A stretch of DNA of 64,000 bases from Sphingobium sp. (GCA_017744605.1 JAGIAZ010000018.1:17972-81971); one strand, 5' to 3'. Shown: positions 9,040-18,270, counted from the first letter of the stretch. Numbers and translations are program-made. The notes: generated by a model from the sequence alone, not told the origin.

Positions 9040-9675
9040 TTGGCAGAGAGTGCCCCTCAAAGACTGCCCGGACGCCCGTCCGGCAGCGAAAGCGTTCTCG
9101 ATATCCGGCGGATCGTGGAGACCGCCTGGTCGATCGTCGATGAAGCGGGACTAAGTCGTCTTTCGACCCGGACGCTTGCCGCCGCGCTCGATGTGAAAAG
9201 TCCAGCGCTATACTGGCACGTGCGCAGCAAGGAAGAATTGCTGAGCTTGATGATGGAGCATCTGCTGCTCGATAGTCTGGATGGCATACCGCAGAATCTG
9301 GACTGGAAGGAATGGTTGAAGGCGGTCGCCAGAAACCAGCACCGGCTGCTGCTTTCACACCGGGACAGCGGGCTGATTGCATCGCTTGCCCCGCCCTCGG
9401 ACCGGTTACGCACCCACGTGTTCGAGCGGATGCTCGCGCCGCTTCTCGAGAGTCGCTTGCCGGCGGAGATCGCAAGCGCGGCCGCAGGCGGCGTGGCATC
9501 GTTCCTGCTCGGTTGGATCATTTACGAACAGCGACCTGCTACTCGTAAATTCGTCGAGGCCTACCATGATCCAGACGTTGCCTTTGAAATGCTCCTCACA
9601 TCGTTCGTGAATGGAATTGCGGAGACCGTCGCCGCGATGGGGAAGGATGCAGATTCGGGGCCGCGCGAGAACTGA
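9040..9675 (+). CDS. TetR-family regulator, TTG start
   Basis: A 211-residue regulator with an N-terminal HTH (about residues 20-68: VETAWSIVDEAG, STRTLAAALDV, ALYWHVRSKEELL). The ALYWHV pattern and the C-terminal region resemble TetR proteins of the tetracycline-repressor type. No in-frame ATG exists upstream before the stop at 9016, so TTG at 9040 with AAGAAG before it is the best start. It lies convergent to the SDR gene. Its target is not evident. Confidence 0.78.
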   Translation: MAESAPQRLPGRPSGSESVLDIRRIVETAWSIVDEAGLSRLSTRTLAAALDVKSPALYWHVRSKEELLSLMMEHLLLDSLDGIPQNLDWKEWLKAVARNQHRLLLSHRDSGLIASLAPPSDRLRTHVFERMLAPLLESRLPAEIASAAAGGVASFLLGWIIYEQRPATRKFVEAYHDPDVAFEMLLTSFVNGIAETVAAMGKDADSGPREN

Positions 9676-9732
9676 GCGGAGAGCGGCCGATGCAGCGCTC
9701 CTGTTGTTTCATCCGATAGCGAGCGGGTCGGT

Positions 9733-10527
9733 TCAAGCGCCGGCAAGGTCTTCCATGAAGGTGACCGGACTGCTCGAAACCACGCCCCCGTCAACCGACA
9801 AGGCATGCCGCGTTACATAGGACGCCGCGTCGGAGCAAAGCCATAACACCGGGAGGGCCATTTCCTCGGCCGTTCCCAGGCGGCGCATCGGAACGCCGAA
9901 CATCAGTCGCTCGCGCATGGCTTGCGGCATCTGCGCAATGAAGGCGGTATCGATTGGACCAGGGCAAAGCGCATTGACGCGGATGCCGTGTCGCGCGCAA
10001 TCCGCGGCGGCCGCTCTCGTGAGGCCGACGACGCCATGTTTCGCGGCCGTGTAGCTCGCCAGTTGATAGCCGCCGATCAGACCGCTTGCCGAGGCGGTGT
10101 TGACGATCGCGCCGCCGCCGCGCTTGGCCATTTCGGGGATTTGCGACTTCATGCAGTAGAAGACGGAGCTCAGATCGACGTCCATCACTCGCTGCCAGTC
10201 GTCCTGAGAAACCTGATCAACCGGAACGTGAGCTCCTTCGATCCCGGCATTATTGTGGGCGAAGTCGAGCCCGCCGAAGCGTTCGACCACGCTTGCGACG
10301 AGGGCGGCGACTGAAGCTTCGTCCCCCACATCAACATGGAAGAATTCGGCGACGCCGCCTTCCGTGCGAATCTGCTCTGCCACGTCCTCACCGGCCTGGC
10401 GATTGAGATCGGCGACGGCAACCTGAGCGCCGGCCTTCGCAAATGCTTTTGCTGTCGCTCGGCCGACCCCTGAGGCAGCCCCGGTTACGAGTGCCACCTT
10501 GCCGGAGAACTCGAAGATAACGTTCAT
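9733..10527 (-). CDS. SDR-family NAD(P)-dependent oxidoreductase
   Basis: A 264-residue classical short-chain dehydrogenase. The cofactor loop TGAASGVG is at residues 15-22, NNAG at 92-95, the catalytic Ser near 146, and Tyr159/Lys163 in YTAAK. Asp40 after the second beta strand suggests NAD(H) preference (inference). It is the last gene of the leftward TBDR/OYE operon and starts 18 bp after the SnoaL-like gene. It probably acts on an alcohol or ketone in the same pathway. Confidence 0.92.
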   Translation of the reverse strand: MNVIFEFSGKVALVTGAASGVGRATAKAFAKAGAQVAVADLNRQAGEDVAEQIRTEGGVAEFFHVDVGDEASVAALVASVVERFGGLDFAHNNAGIEGAHVPVDQVSQDDWQRVMDVDLSSVFYCMKSQIPEMAKRGGGAIVNTASASGLIGGYQLASYTAAKHGVVGLTRAAAADCARHGIRVNALCPGPIDTAFIAQMPQAMRERLMFGVPMRRLGTAEEMALPVLWLCSDAASYVTRHALSVDGGVVSSSPVTFMEDLAGA

Positions 10528-10545
10528 TAAAACATCCTCATTTGC

Positions 10546-10983
10546 TCATTTTTGGTGCGCTTGAACGCGTTTGCGGTCCACCGAGAATGTGCGACGTGCG
10601 ATCAGCCACTCGCCGTGCAGACGCTGCACTTCCGTTACATAGCGTCCCTGTCCCAGCACGTGACTTTCGCCCGAGATGTTGGTGCTCACCACCATCCAAT
10701 AGCTCCGAATGCGCACCCGGTCCGGACCGACTTCGAACAAATGCTGGTCGTTATAGTGGCGCCAAAGGTCGCTTCCGCGCTGATCGATGAACAGCTTTAG
10801 AGCTTGCTTGATCTCGTCCCGACCCGTGCCGAGAATGCTGAACTCGTCGGCCAATATGCCATCGGGGGTAAAGACGGCGGCATAGGCCTCAGCATTTCCA
10901 TCGTCATAGGCCCACGAATAACGAGCCATCAGATCCAGAATCGCAAGCCGATCTTCGGCGGTCAGATCATGGTTGGACGTCAT
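10546..10983 (-). CDS. SnoaL-like/NTF2-fold small protein
   Basis: A 145-residue protein of the SnoaL-like (NTF2) superfamily. Features are DRLAILDLMARYSWAYDDGN, AVFTPDG and a C-terminal GEWLIARRTFSVDRK strand. Such folds serve as isomerases, dehydratases or ring-hydroxylase partners. I chose the ATG at 10983, which overlaps the end of the upstream OYE gene by 17 bp; a frame extension to 11025 lies wholly inside OYE. The enzymatic role is unknown. Confidence 0.82.
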   Translation of the reverse strand: MTSNHDLTAEDRLAILDLMARYSWAYDDGNAEAYAAVFTPDGILADEFSILGTGRDEIKQALKLFIDQRGSDLWRHYNDQHLFEVGPDRVRIRSYWMVVSTNISGESHVLGQGRYVTEVQRLHGEWLIARRTFSVDRKRVQAHQK

Positions 10984-12103
10984 GTGCTTCCTCGACGATC
11001 GAGCTGTCCCATTCAAGCTGACCAAGGTCCGAGCGGGAAAAGGGCCGTATCTCGTTCATTCGATTTTCCCGCACCTTGTGGACGAAGTCGGGGTCGCCGA
11101 TCAGCGCGCGTCCCACGGCCACCAGGTCGAATTCGCCCCCCGCGACGCGTTTCTCCAGTTCGTCCATCGCCTCGGGCACTTGCAGCTTGGGATCGGCCTG
11201 CTCGATGAAGGTGGTCATGATATCGATGTCGAGGCCAACGCTGCCCACGGCAATGACGGGCACGGTGGAGAAGGATTTGACCCAGCCAGCCAGGCCGCGC
11301 GGATCGCCGATCCATTCCGGCTCCCAGAAACGGCGCGTCGACGCGTGGAAGAGATCGACGCCGGCGCGCTCGAGGGTGCGCACAAAGACTTCAAGCTCGG
11401 CCGGTGTCCTTGCGATCTTTGCCGCATAGTCGACTTCTTTCCATTGCGAGAAGCGCACCGAAATCAGAAACTCGGGACCGCAGGCCGCGCGGATGCTGGA
11501 GACGATCTCGGCATGAAGCCGAGCTCGATCCGCTATTTGCTCACCGCCGTAGCCGTCGTCGCGGAGGTTGGTGGCAGACCAGAGGAACTGGTCGAGCAGA
11601 TATCCGTGCGCGGAATGAATTTCGACGCCCTCGGCGCCGATCGCTTGGGCGTCAAGCGCGGCCATCAGATAGGCCTCGCGCAGCTCGGCAAGTTCGGCAA
11701 GGCTGGCAGCACGGCCATTTTGCTGACCTGGTCGCACAAGCCCCGATGGGCTGATCGTGCGGCCGTCATCCGCGTTTCGGAGTGCCCCCTCGTGCCAGAG
11801 CTGGATCAACATTCGCCCGCCGGCGGCATGGACTTCTTCCACGCATCGCGCCCACCCGTCACGGGTTGCCGGATTCATTCGTGCGGCCGCGGGCTGGCGG
11901 GTCGCTGACGGATGATCGATCGCACAAGACTCGCCGATAATCAGAGCGACGCCGCCTTCGGCCCTGCGTCGATAATAGTCCGCAAGTGCCTCCAGCGGTC
12001 GGCCGTCCGCGCAATAGCCCCGCTGCATCGCGGGCATGACGAACCGATTGGGCAGGATGATATTGCCGACCTGCAAGGGCGTGAACAGGAGAGATTGGTT
12101 CAC
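10967..12103 (-). CDS. Old Yellow Enzyme-family NADH:flavin oxidoreductase
   Basis: A 378-residue FMN enzyme of the OYE family. The N-terminus reads LLFTPLQVGNIILPNRFVMPAM. LIQLWHEG and VEIHSAHGYLLDQFL are characteristic barrel strands, and the C-terminal VAVGRALIGDPDF is the usual phosphate-binding end. The GTG start at 12103 is fixed by a GTGA overlap with the preceding gene's stop. These enzymes reduce activated C=C bonds. With a secreted NTF2-like protein and an SDR in the operon, reduction of an enone- or quinone-methide-like intermediate is plausible (inference). Confidence 0.9.
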   Translation of the reverse strand: MNQSLLFTPLQVGNIILPNRFVMPAMQRGYCADGRPLEALADYYRRRAEGGVALIIGESCAIDHPSATRQPAAARMNPATRDGWARCVEEVHAAGGRMLIQLWHEGALRNADDGRTISPSGLVRPGQQNGRAASLAELAELREAYLMAALDAQAIGAEGVEIHSAHGYLLDQFLWSATNLRDDGYGGEQIADRARLHAEIVSSIRAACGPEFLISVRFSQWKEVDYAAKIARTPAELEVFVRTLERAGVDLFHASTRRFWEPEWIGDPRGLAGWVKSFSTVPVIAVGSVGLDIDIMTTFIEQADPKLQVPEAMDELEKRVAGGEFDLVAVGRALIGDPDFVHKVRENRMNEIRPFSRSDLGQLEWDSSIVEEAHDVQP

Positions 12104-13062
12104 CAGCCGACTCCCTGGTGTTGGGGCAGCACTGTCCAGACGGATTCCATTTCGTGAATCTTTCCGCTCCTGACGTGGAACCACTCGACCAGATCCAGAT
12201 CATAGCGCCCGGTCGGATGGGACGGGCAGACCGCGCCAACACCTTTGACGTTTGCGCAATTGCCCTTCGCATGACCACGATAGCGCGTGAACGCGACGAC
12301 GACGCCTCTCTCCGTGTCGACCACGGGAAAGCGCTTGTCCGCGACGCTGTCCGTGCTCCAGAAGCCGGTGTCAAATTGCTGTCGACAGCCCATCGCCGCG
12401 AAATTGGGTAGCTCGCGTCCCGTCGGCGAGACGACGTCGAAATGGTAATCAGGATTGTTGACCAGTGGCACGCCATTCTCGATACGATGGCAGTCGTCGG
12501 CGAAGGCAACGACCTTTCCCGTGCCCAATTCGATCCCACGATAATATGAGTCCGCTGCGGCCAACATTTCTGCGCGGGAACCGCGATCCCTCGGTGGAAC
12601 GGTTTCCGAGAAACCCGGGCGGGCGCTTTTCAGTGTCTCAGCCGCTTGGCCTTCCTTGCCAGGAAGCCCGACCCGCGCGATCACTGTCTCGACCTCGCCG
12701 ATCTGCCGATCATCGACTTTGAGGCGAAGGGCGAACATCGTGGACTTTCCGGCCTCCTTCAGGACACCAATATATGCGGCCTGGCCCGTCACGGGGTCGA
12801 ATGCGCGCATGCGGTAGGTGCCGAGACCTGAGACAGTCTGCCATGCCCCGCCGCCAACCCGGATAGGGGCTCCGTTTTCAGTAATTTTTAGTCCTGTGCC
12901 AAATGGCGCGCGTTGCGGCTGGTGCGAAATAAAAGCCGCAAGGTAACGATCGAGCAGGTCGCTGAGGCAGGCGCGATCGCATGCGGCTTTTTCATCGTGC
13001 GGTGCGCTTGCCGTGCACAACATCGCGAATGCGAGGGCGCCCCAGCGTCGACCGCCGGCCAT
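12100..13062 (-). CDS. Secreted protein of unknown function, NTF2/DUF8021-like
   Basis: A 320-residue protein that starts 1 bp after the TBDR stop and shares a GTGA overlap with the OYE gene. A short hydrophobic signal sequence covers residues 1-20. Two portions (about 28-140 and 170-310) each contain helices and WFHVRSGKIHEMESVW-like strands, as in SnoaL-like folds. Several Cys residues (ACDRACL, DDCHRI, GCRQQF, NCANVKGVGAVC) suggest disulfides in the periplasm. I could not assign an activity. Confidence 0.72.
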   Translation of the reverse strand: MAGGRRWGALAFAMLCTASAPHDEKAACDRACLSDLLDRYLAAFISHQPQRAPFGTGLKITENGAPIRVGGGAWQTVSGLGTYRMRAFDPVTGQAAYIGVLKEAGKSTMFALRLKVDDRQIGEVETVIARVGLPGKEGQAAETLKSARPGFSETVPPRDRGSRAEMLAAADSYYRGIELGTGKVVAFADDCHRIENGVPLVNNPDYHFDVVSPTGRELPNFAAMGCRQQFDTGFWSTDSVADKRFPVVDTERGVVVAFTRYRGHAKGNCANVKGVGAVCPSHPTGRYDLDLVEWFHVRSGKIHEMESVWTVLPQHQGVGW

Positions 13063-13063
13063 A

Positions 13064-15604
13064 TTAGAATTTGCGCCGCACGCTCAGCGACCATTCGCGT
13101 GGCCGACCCAGCACCGTGTTGGAATTGCCGAGGCCCGCAATATTCTCCCCAACGCCGACTTCATAGAATTTGTCGAACAGGTTTGTGACAGCTGCGCTGA
13201 CGCTCCACGCTCCATCCCCGGTTTCATAAGTGAGCCGGGCATTGAACAGGTCCCTTCCCGGCACCTTGTTCTCGGGGCGGTTCTGGGCATTGTAGAAGAA
13301 GTCCGACAAGTAGCTCCAGTCGGCGCGTGGCGTCAGCCGGCCTCCCACCAGATCGAAACTATATTGGATACCGGCGCTGGCTTGCCATTCGCTGGCGAAC
13401 GGCGGAGCCATGCCGAGGGTGATGCCCGCGCTGGCATCCTTGATCTTGGTGTACTCGGCGTGGATGTACGTCAGCGAGCCGTCAAAGGTCAGCCCGTCCA
13501 GAGGACGCACCGTCGTTTCAAGCTCGATACCCTTGTATCGGGCGTCGGCGATGTTCTTGGTCTGCGCGCACTGCGTGCTTGTGCTCTCAGGACAGAAGAA
13601 GACCGTACGTTGGATGTCGCTGTAGTTCGACAGGAATGCGGCGCCGTTCAGGCGAACGCGCCGATCGAACAGGTCGGATTTGAAACCCGCCTCGTAGGTC
13701 GTCAACTTCTCCGGGCTGAACGGCTGTACCTGATCCAGGACGAACGGCTGCGAATTGATGCCGCCGCCCTTGTAGCCAGTCGACATCTGCGCATAGGCCA
13801 TCAGCGCGTCGCTGAAGCGGTAGTTGATGCCGGCGCGGTAATCGACTCGCTGATCCTTGGCGGTCGATGCCGCACCGTTCAGGCCGGCGACAAGTCCATT
13901 GAGCGCATTCAAAGGAAACACCGGCACCGGCGACGGCACCGAGATGATTTCCTCGCCCGGCCGGAAGCCGATCGGAACGCCATCCGGGTTCAAACGATGG
14001 AAGGTGTAGGTCTTTTTGTCGTCCGTATAGCGCAGGCCGGCGATCAGATTGAGCCGTTCAGTCGCATGAAGCTCGAGATGGCCGAAAGCTGCGATGCTGC
14101 GATTGCTCACGGGATCGTCGGTGAGGAAGTCGAAGAGGTCGATCGGAATCTGAATGCGATAGCGCGCCAGGTCGTTCGCCTTGTAGTAGAAACCGCCAAT
14201 GGTCAGGTCGGCGATCGAGCCTATTTTGCCGCTGATGCGCAGCTCTTCGGTAAACTGCTTATGAGTGTTGTCGAGGCGCTGCTTGAGAACGTTGACGGGC
14301 GTGCCATCGCTGTCGGTGACCGAGGTGCCCCACGCCTTGCGGTAGGCGGTAATCGACTTGATGCTGAAGCCGCCACCAAGATCATAATCCACGGTGCCGG
14401 CGATGCCCCATGAATTCGCACTATTCTCCGGCCGATCCGTGAACGTGCCCGGCGCGACCTGATAAGGCGTCCCGAACACGGTCGTATAATTGCCCGAGGC
14501 CGAATAATTGGCGAAATTGGTGTAGCTTCGCGCACCGGTGATGAAGCGGTTATCGAACGGAATGCCCCCGGCCGGGTTGGCGGCAAAATAACTGCGCGAG
14601 TTGGCGAGGCTGAGCGGATTGGTGGCGACCGCCAGCTTGGTGGCGACTTGCTCTGAATCGTCGCGCGAATGGTCGATGGTGACATTCACTTCCAACGGCG
14701 AGCCCGTGGGCGCGTATCGCAGCGAGGCGCGTAGCGCGAATAAATTGCCCCCGCCTTCGCGACCGACCACGCAATTGTCGGTCGCAGTCCCCGCTGGGAT
14801 GCCACCTTGGGCGAGGGGTGGATTTACCGGTCGGCTCACGCCGCCTGCATCGACGAACGTTGCCGTGCCGCCGGCTGGATAGACACAGCCGAAGTCGAGT
14901 TGTTTGACAAAGCCATCCCGGCGGCGTGCGACGCCCGAAACGCGCGCATACAGGCCAGGCGCGATGGTGAAGTTGCCGCTCGCGCGAACTTCCATTCGGT
15001 TGTACGAGCCGTAGGTCGCCTCGGCGAAGCCGCCGCCATTCCCATCGGGTTTCTTTGAGAAAAGTTTGATGGCGCCGCCCAGGGAGTTCTTGCCGGCCAA
15101 TGTGCCCTGGGGGCCACGCAGCACCTCAACGCGATCAAGGTCGGTCAAATCGAGCGCCGCGCCGAACGTGGTGCCGTAATAGACGTCGTCGATATAGATT
15201 CCGACACCCGGCTCGAAGGCGAAGCTCGCCTGCTCCTGACCAATGCCGCGAATGAAGGCAGCCACGGCATTGCCGTTGAACGAGGCCGCGTTCGACAGGT
15301 TCACGCTGGGGGCAAATTGACCGATGTCGACGATGTTCGTCTGACTGCGCGCCTGGAGGGTCGCGCTGTTCATCGCGGTAATGGCGATCGGCGTGTCTTG
15401 AAGACGCTGGGTGCGAAACTGCGCGGTAACGACGATGTCCGCGGCATCGGTGCTGGATGAGTCTTCGCTCTGGGTGTTTCCAGTCTGGGCTGTGGTCTGG
15501 GCATCGCTCGATTGTGCGAGCGCCGGCACCCCGCCAACGATCATCGTCGAAACAGCCAGCAATGCAGCGCTATGACGCAGGCGCACCGAGGTCTTCGTCC
15601 TCAT
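13064..15604 (-). CDS. TonB-dependent receptor, FpvA/iron-type plug, first gene of OYE operon
   Basis: An 846-residue receptor. A signal peptide ends at PALAQ, about residue 31. The plug has ADIVVTAQFRTQRLQDTPIAIT and FIRGIGQEQASFAFEPGVGIYIDDVYYG, the variant common in sphingomonads, followed by LDRVEVLRGPQGTLAGKN. The barrel ends in EWSLSVRRKF. A GGGGAGGA ribosome site precedes the ATG. Two TTATCG-based operator-like sites lie 42-75 bp upstream. It heads the leftward operon down to 9733, so its cargo is probably that operon's substrate. Confidence 0.93.
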   Translation of the reverse strand: MRTKTSVRLRHSAALLAVSTMIVGGVPALAQSSDAQTTAQTGNTQSEDSSSTDAADIVVTAQFRTQRLQDTPIAITAMNSATLQARSQTNIVDIGQFAPSVNLSNAASFNGNAVAAFIRGIGQEQASFAFEPGVGIYIDDVYYGTTFGAALDLTDLDRVEVLRGPQGTLAGKNSLGGAIKLFSKKPDGNGGGFAEATYGSYNRMEVRASGNFTIAPGLYARVSGVARRRDGFVKQLDFGCVYPAGGTATFVDAGGVSRPVNPPLAQGGIPAGTATDNCVVGREGGGNLFALRASLRYAPTGSPLEVNVTIDHSRDDSEQVATKLAVATNPLSLANSRSYFAANPAGGIPFDNRFITGARSYTNFANYSASGNYTTVFGTPYQVAPGTFTDRPENSANSWGIAGTVDYDLGGGFSIKSITAYRKAWGTSVTDSDGTPVNVLKQRLDNTHKQFTEELRISGKIGSIADLTIGGFYYKANDLARYRIQIPIDLFDFLTDDPVSNRSIAAFGHLELHATERLNLIAGLRYTDDKKTYTFHRLNPDGVPIGFRPGEEIISVPSPVPVFPLNALNGLVAGLNGAASTAKDQRVDYRAGINYRFSDALMAYAQMSTGYKGGGINSQPFVLDQVQPFSPEKLTTYEAGFKSDLFDRRVRLNGAAFLSNYSDIQRTVFFCPESTSTQCAQTKNIADARYKGIELETTVRPLDGLTFDGSLTYIHAEYTKIKDASAGITLGMAPPFASEWQASAGIQYSFDLVGGRLTPRADWSYLSDFFYNAQNRPENKVPGRDLFNARLTYETGDGAWSVSAAVTNLFDKFYEVGVGENIAGLGNSNTVLGRPREWSLSVRRKF

Positions 15605-15645
15605 ACCATTCCTCCCCTTGGTCGGCGCTGCGCAAGCAGTCCAAT

Positions 15646-15679
15646 TTATCGCCGATACATTCTTCCTTATCGATGATAT
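15646..15679. promoter_or_regulatory. Tandem TTATCG operator-like sites upstream of TBDR
   Basis: TTATCGCCGATAC (15646-15658) matches 12 of 13 positions, counting the central base as free, of the TTATCGTCGATAA site at 20391. A weaker copy, TTATCGATGATAT, follows at 15667-15679. Both lie just upstream of the leftward TBDR gene. The remaining 240-bp gap down to 15845 shows no gene. Confidence 0.5.
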
Positions 15680-15844
15680 ATATATTCATCGCAAGGGGTA
15701 AACGCACTGGCGCCGCTGCCGAGTTCAAGATTTGCGGTACGGCTGTCCATGCCGTTCGTCTCAGTGCGGCTGCCGGCCCCCACGCGATGATTGGCGGGCT
15801 TGCGCTGCGGACATCGACGGTCGGTGGGTGCTAGACCAAGCTGA

Positions 15845-16216
15845 CTAGCCGATTTCGGAGTGGAACAGCGAGCGTCCGATTCGCCGCTGACGTATGGACA
15901 GGCCGGCTTCCCGCGCCAGGCCCTTGAGGATTATTGCCTTGTCCCATCGCGTCACCGCAAACGCCCCACGATCGGCAACGATGGTGCCGAGGCCATCGCG
16001 CCAGTCGCGGACGATGTCGGCCGCGAGCAGATGAGGAGGAGTGGTGCAGGCGCAGACCGATTGCGCGACCGACCGTTCGGCCGGCGACAGCGCGGGATCG
16101 AGCAGCAACCGCCGCTGGCTGGGCGGCGATGCCGCGCGCGCCTCGGCCGAAATAGCGATGCTCGCCAACCCAAGTCCCACGAGCAACTGACGCCTCGAAG
16201 CTGCGATCTCGATCAT
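15845..16216 (-). CDS. Small Tat-signal protein, flavocytochrome partner family, copy 1
   Basis: A 123-residue protein with twin arginines at residues 8-9 (SRRQLLVG) and a hydrophobic stretch ending near ARA, residue 28. The mature part contains DIVRDWRDGL, then VADRGAFAVTRWDKAIILKGLAREAGL. This pattern (D-V/I...W, then a G-V-T..D....L..LA...G block) recurs in the proteins at 53738 and 58227, so the three form one family. It is joined to the cytochrome gene by a 4-bp ATGA overlap and is the last gene of its operon. No known catalytic motif is visible. A role in Tat export or assembly of the flavoprotein is inferred. Confidence 0.78.
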   Translation of the reverse strand: MIEIAASRRQLLVGLGLASIAISAEARAASPPSQRRLLLDPALSPAERSVAQSVCACTTPPHLLAADIVRDWRDGLGTIVADRGAFAVTRWDKAIILKGLAREAGLSIRQRRIGRSLFHSEIG

Positions 16217-16590
16217 TTGGAACCTTTCGAAAGATAGGCGGCGATCACCTTGAGCTCTGCATCGCTGACTTCACCGCGGCTGATACGCGGCATGTTGCCG
16301 ATGCCTGTGCGGGCGGCCTGGATCACATAGTCTTGCATGAGGTCTTTGCGCTGCTCGAGCATCGCCACCGCGGGATCCATGCGCCGGGCGAGGATCACAG
16401 TGCCCATTCCCATCTGGCGATGGCACATGCCGCATTTCTCGACGAACAAGGCTTCGGGCGGCGTATGTGAAGATCGGTCCTGCATCACACCCCCCGTGGC
16501 ATTCTTGATTTCGGTGCCGGCGGGCTTGCTTTGGCCATAAGCGATACTGGCGGCGAACATCGAAGCCGCGATGAAGAGTATGGCTCTCAT
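16213..16590 (-). CDS. Periplasmic c-type cytochrome, flavocytochrome subunit (type A)
   Basis: A 125-residue protein with a signal peptide ending near YGQ (residue 20). One haem c site CGMCH lies at residues 53-57, and the likely axial Met is in GNMPRIS near 101. Size and placement match the cytochrome subunit of 4-cresol dehydrogenase (PchC) and eugenol hydroxylase (EhyA). It is linked by ATGA overlaps to the flavoprotein gene before it and the Tat gene after it. It should accept electrons from the flavoprotein. Confidence 0.9.
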   Translation of the reverse strand: MRAILFIAASMFAASIAYGQSKPAGTEIKNATGGVMQDRSSHTPPEALFVEKCGMCHRQMGMGTVILARRMDPAVAMLEQRKDLMQDYVIQAARTGIGNMPRISRGEVSDAELKVIAAYLSKGSK

Positions 16591-18137
16591 TTCTTGGTCT
16601 CCCGCTGACGGCCCGGCCAGATGCCGCTCTTCCCCGGCGCGAGGATGCCGTTCGGATCCAGCGCATCCTTGACGCGCTCGTTGAGCCGCCGCAGCGCGCC
16701 GTCGCCGAAATCATATGTCGAAGCGACGAGGTCCATATAGTCGATGTGCGTGCGATATTCGCCGTACCCGTGCGCACGGGCATCGCCGACCAGCGCGTGG
16801 AAGAACCCATCGACGCGCTTCATCATCTCTGGATTGTCCTTGTCGAACAGGACCTGGTTGACATTGGTAAGCGAGCGTTCGCCCATCGCGAAGCTGGCAT
16901 GATAGTCGATGCCGTATTGCCGGTAGAGCTCGTAGGTCCTCTTGAACTGGTCCATCGCCAGATCGCCCTTCGGCGGCAGCACCGGTGAGTAACCGATATG
17001 GCCGCCGCGACCGCCATACCAGTTGGCGTTGGCGAGCGGGAAGCTGACCGGGACGCCGCTGAACGGCGAGCCCTCGGGGGGATCGCCCTTGACCCAGCGG
17101 GCTGGCTTGATTGCCAGTACCGGCTTGCCGTTGAAGGCGTGTTTGAGACGGTCGAGCGATGCCTCGGCGATCTCGAGCGGGCCGTAGAACCGGATCTGCA
17201 CGCTCCACCAGCCGATGTTGAAGCGCTTTCGGATCGCGTTGACGACATCCTCGCCAAGCGGCCCCTTATCCTGGGTCCATTGGTCCCGTGTCGTCATCAC
17301 CGCTGCCGAGCGCAACCAGTTGCCAAGCGAAGGCGACTGCCTGATCAGGCCTTCGCGGCGTAAGGGCATGATCGTGTCGATCACCCAGCCGAGGTCCTCC
17401 GGCTTGTCAAACTCGAAATCGGCGCCGATCACCGCTTCCGGCTCCGGCATCAGCCACAGTCCGAGCTTGGTGACGATGCCGAAATTGGACTGGCAGAACA
17501 TCTGGTCCCACCCCGGCCCGAAACCATTGCGGTAGAGCTGCCAGTTGGGCGAGCCCTGCATGGCGCCCATTCCGGTCCGCACGATCTCGCCGGTCGGCAG
17601 CACCACCTCAAGGCCGCAGATCTGCGCGCTGTGATCGCCATATGGGGTGTAGCCGACGCCGCGGTCGAGCGCGTTGCCTGCGACCGAACCCCAGCTGTTG
17701 CCCGGCACCGACAGCCACAATGGAAGCTTGTGGCGCTGGAGATAGTCGTGGAGGTCGAAGAAGCCGACGCCCGGCTCCACCAGCACTGTGCCATTGTCCG
17801 GATCGACCTCGATGGCCTTCATCCGCGACAGGTCGAGCACCACCGACCCCTTGAGCACCGGGGCGGAGCCGCCATAGCCGAAATTCTTGCCGCGGCTGAT
17901 CGGCCAGAGCGGCACCTTATACTGGTTGGCGATCCGAACGATCGCCTGGACTTCCTGGACCGTCTTGGGCGCCAACGCGGCAGACGGCAGGTGCCGGCTC
18001 TCGTCCGCGGCGAAATGATCGCCGTAATCGGTGCGGTCCTCGTCGGTCGAGAACACATTGGCGGCTCCGATTGCGCCGGCGAAGGCCTTGAGAGCCGCGG
18101 CGAGCTGTGCGGTGCTGATTTCAGGCGGGGTCATCAT
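16587..18137 (-). CDS. PCMH/VAO-family FAD oxidoreductase (type A), 4-alkylphenol-type flavoprotein
   Basis: A 516-residue flavoprotein with no signal peptide. The PCMH-type FAD domain (about 45-225) shows PISRGKNFGYGGSAP, LVEPGVGFFDLHDYL and RGVGYTPYGDHSAQICGLEV. The C-terminal cap ends in LNERVKDALDPNGILAPGKSGIWP. This is the family of vanillyl-alcohol oxidase, 4-cresol dehydrogenase (PchF) and eugenol hydroxylase. The adjacent cytochrome gene argues for a dehydrogenase/hydroxylase that uses cytochrome c rather than oxygen. Its closest relative in the window by eye is the gene at 56306. The exact phenol substrate is not determinable. Confidence 0.9.
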   Translation of the reverse strand: MMTPPEISTAQLAAALKAFAGAIGAANVFSTDEDRTDYGDHFAADESRHLPSAALAPKTVQEVQAIVRIANQYKVPLWPISRGKNFGYGGSAPVLKGSVVLDLSRMKAIEVDPDNGTVLVEPGVGFFDLHDYLQRHKLPLWLSVPGNSWGSVAGNALDRGVGYTPYGDHSAQICGLEVVLPTGEIVRTGMGAMQGSPNWQLYRNGFGPGWDQMFCQSNFGIVTKLGLWLMPEPEAVIGADFEFDKPEDLGWVIDTIMPLRREGLIRQSPSLGNWLRSAAVMTTRDQWTQDKGPLGEDVVNAIRKRFNIGWWSVQIRFYGPLEIAEASLDRLKHAFNGKPVLAIKPARWVKGDPPEGSPFSGVPVSFPLANANWYGGRGGHIGYSPVLPPKGDLAMDQFKRTYELYRQYGIDYHASFAMGERSLTNVNQVLFDKDNPEMMKRVDGFFHALVGDARAHGYGEYRTHIDYMDLVASTYDFGDGALRRLNERVKDALDPNGILAPGKSGIWPGRQRETKK

Positions 18138-18150
18138 GGGCTGTCCAACC

Positions 18151-18270
18151 TCAAGTCTCGTAAACTGCTAGGGCGTGAATCTCGATGCTGCTGCGCGGTA
18201 CGGCATTGGCCGGCGTCAGCGCGCCCGCGCGACCGTCGCGGCCCATGGGATGATTGAGCGTCGCGCGCAT
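18151..18270 (-). CDS. Possible 39-residue ORF between MFS and flavoprotein genes
   Basis: The ATG at 18270 shares its A with the TGA stop of the MFS gene (TGATG), and the ORF stops 13 bp before the flavoprotein ATG. It would encode 39 residues without a signal peptide or membrane segment, ending in EIHALAVYET. I do not recognize it. It may be a coupled small protein or the remnant of a longer gene. Confidence 0.3.
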   Translation of the reverse strand: MRATLNHPMGRDGRAGALTPANAVPRSSIEIHALAVYET

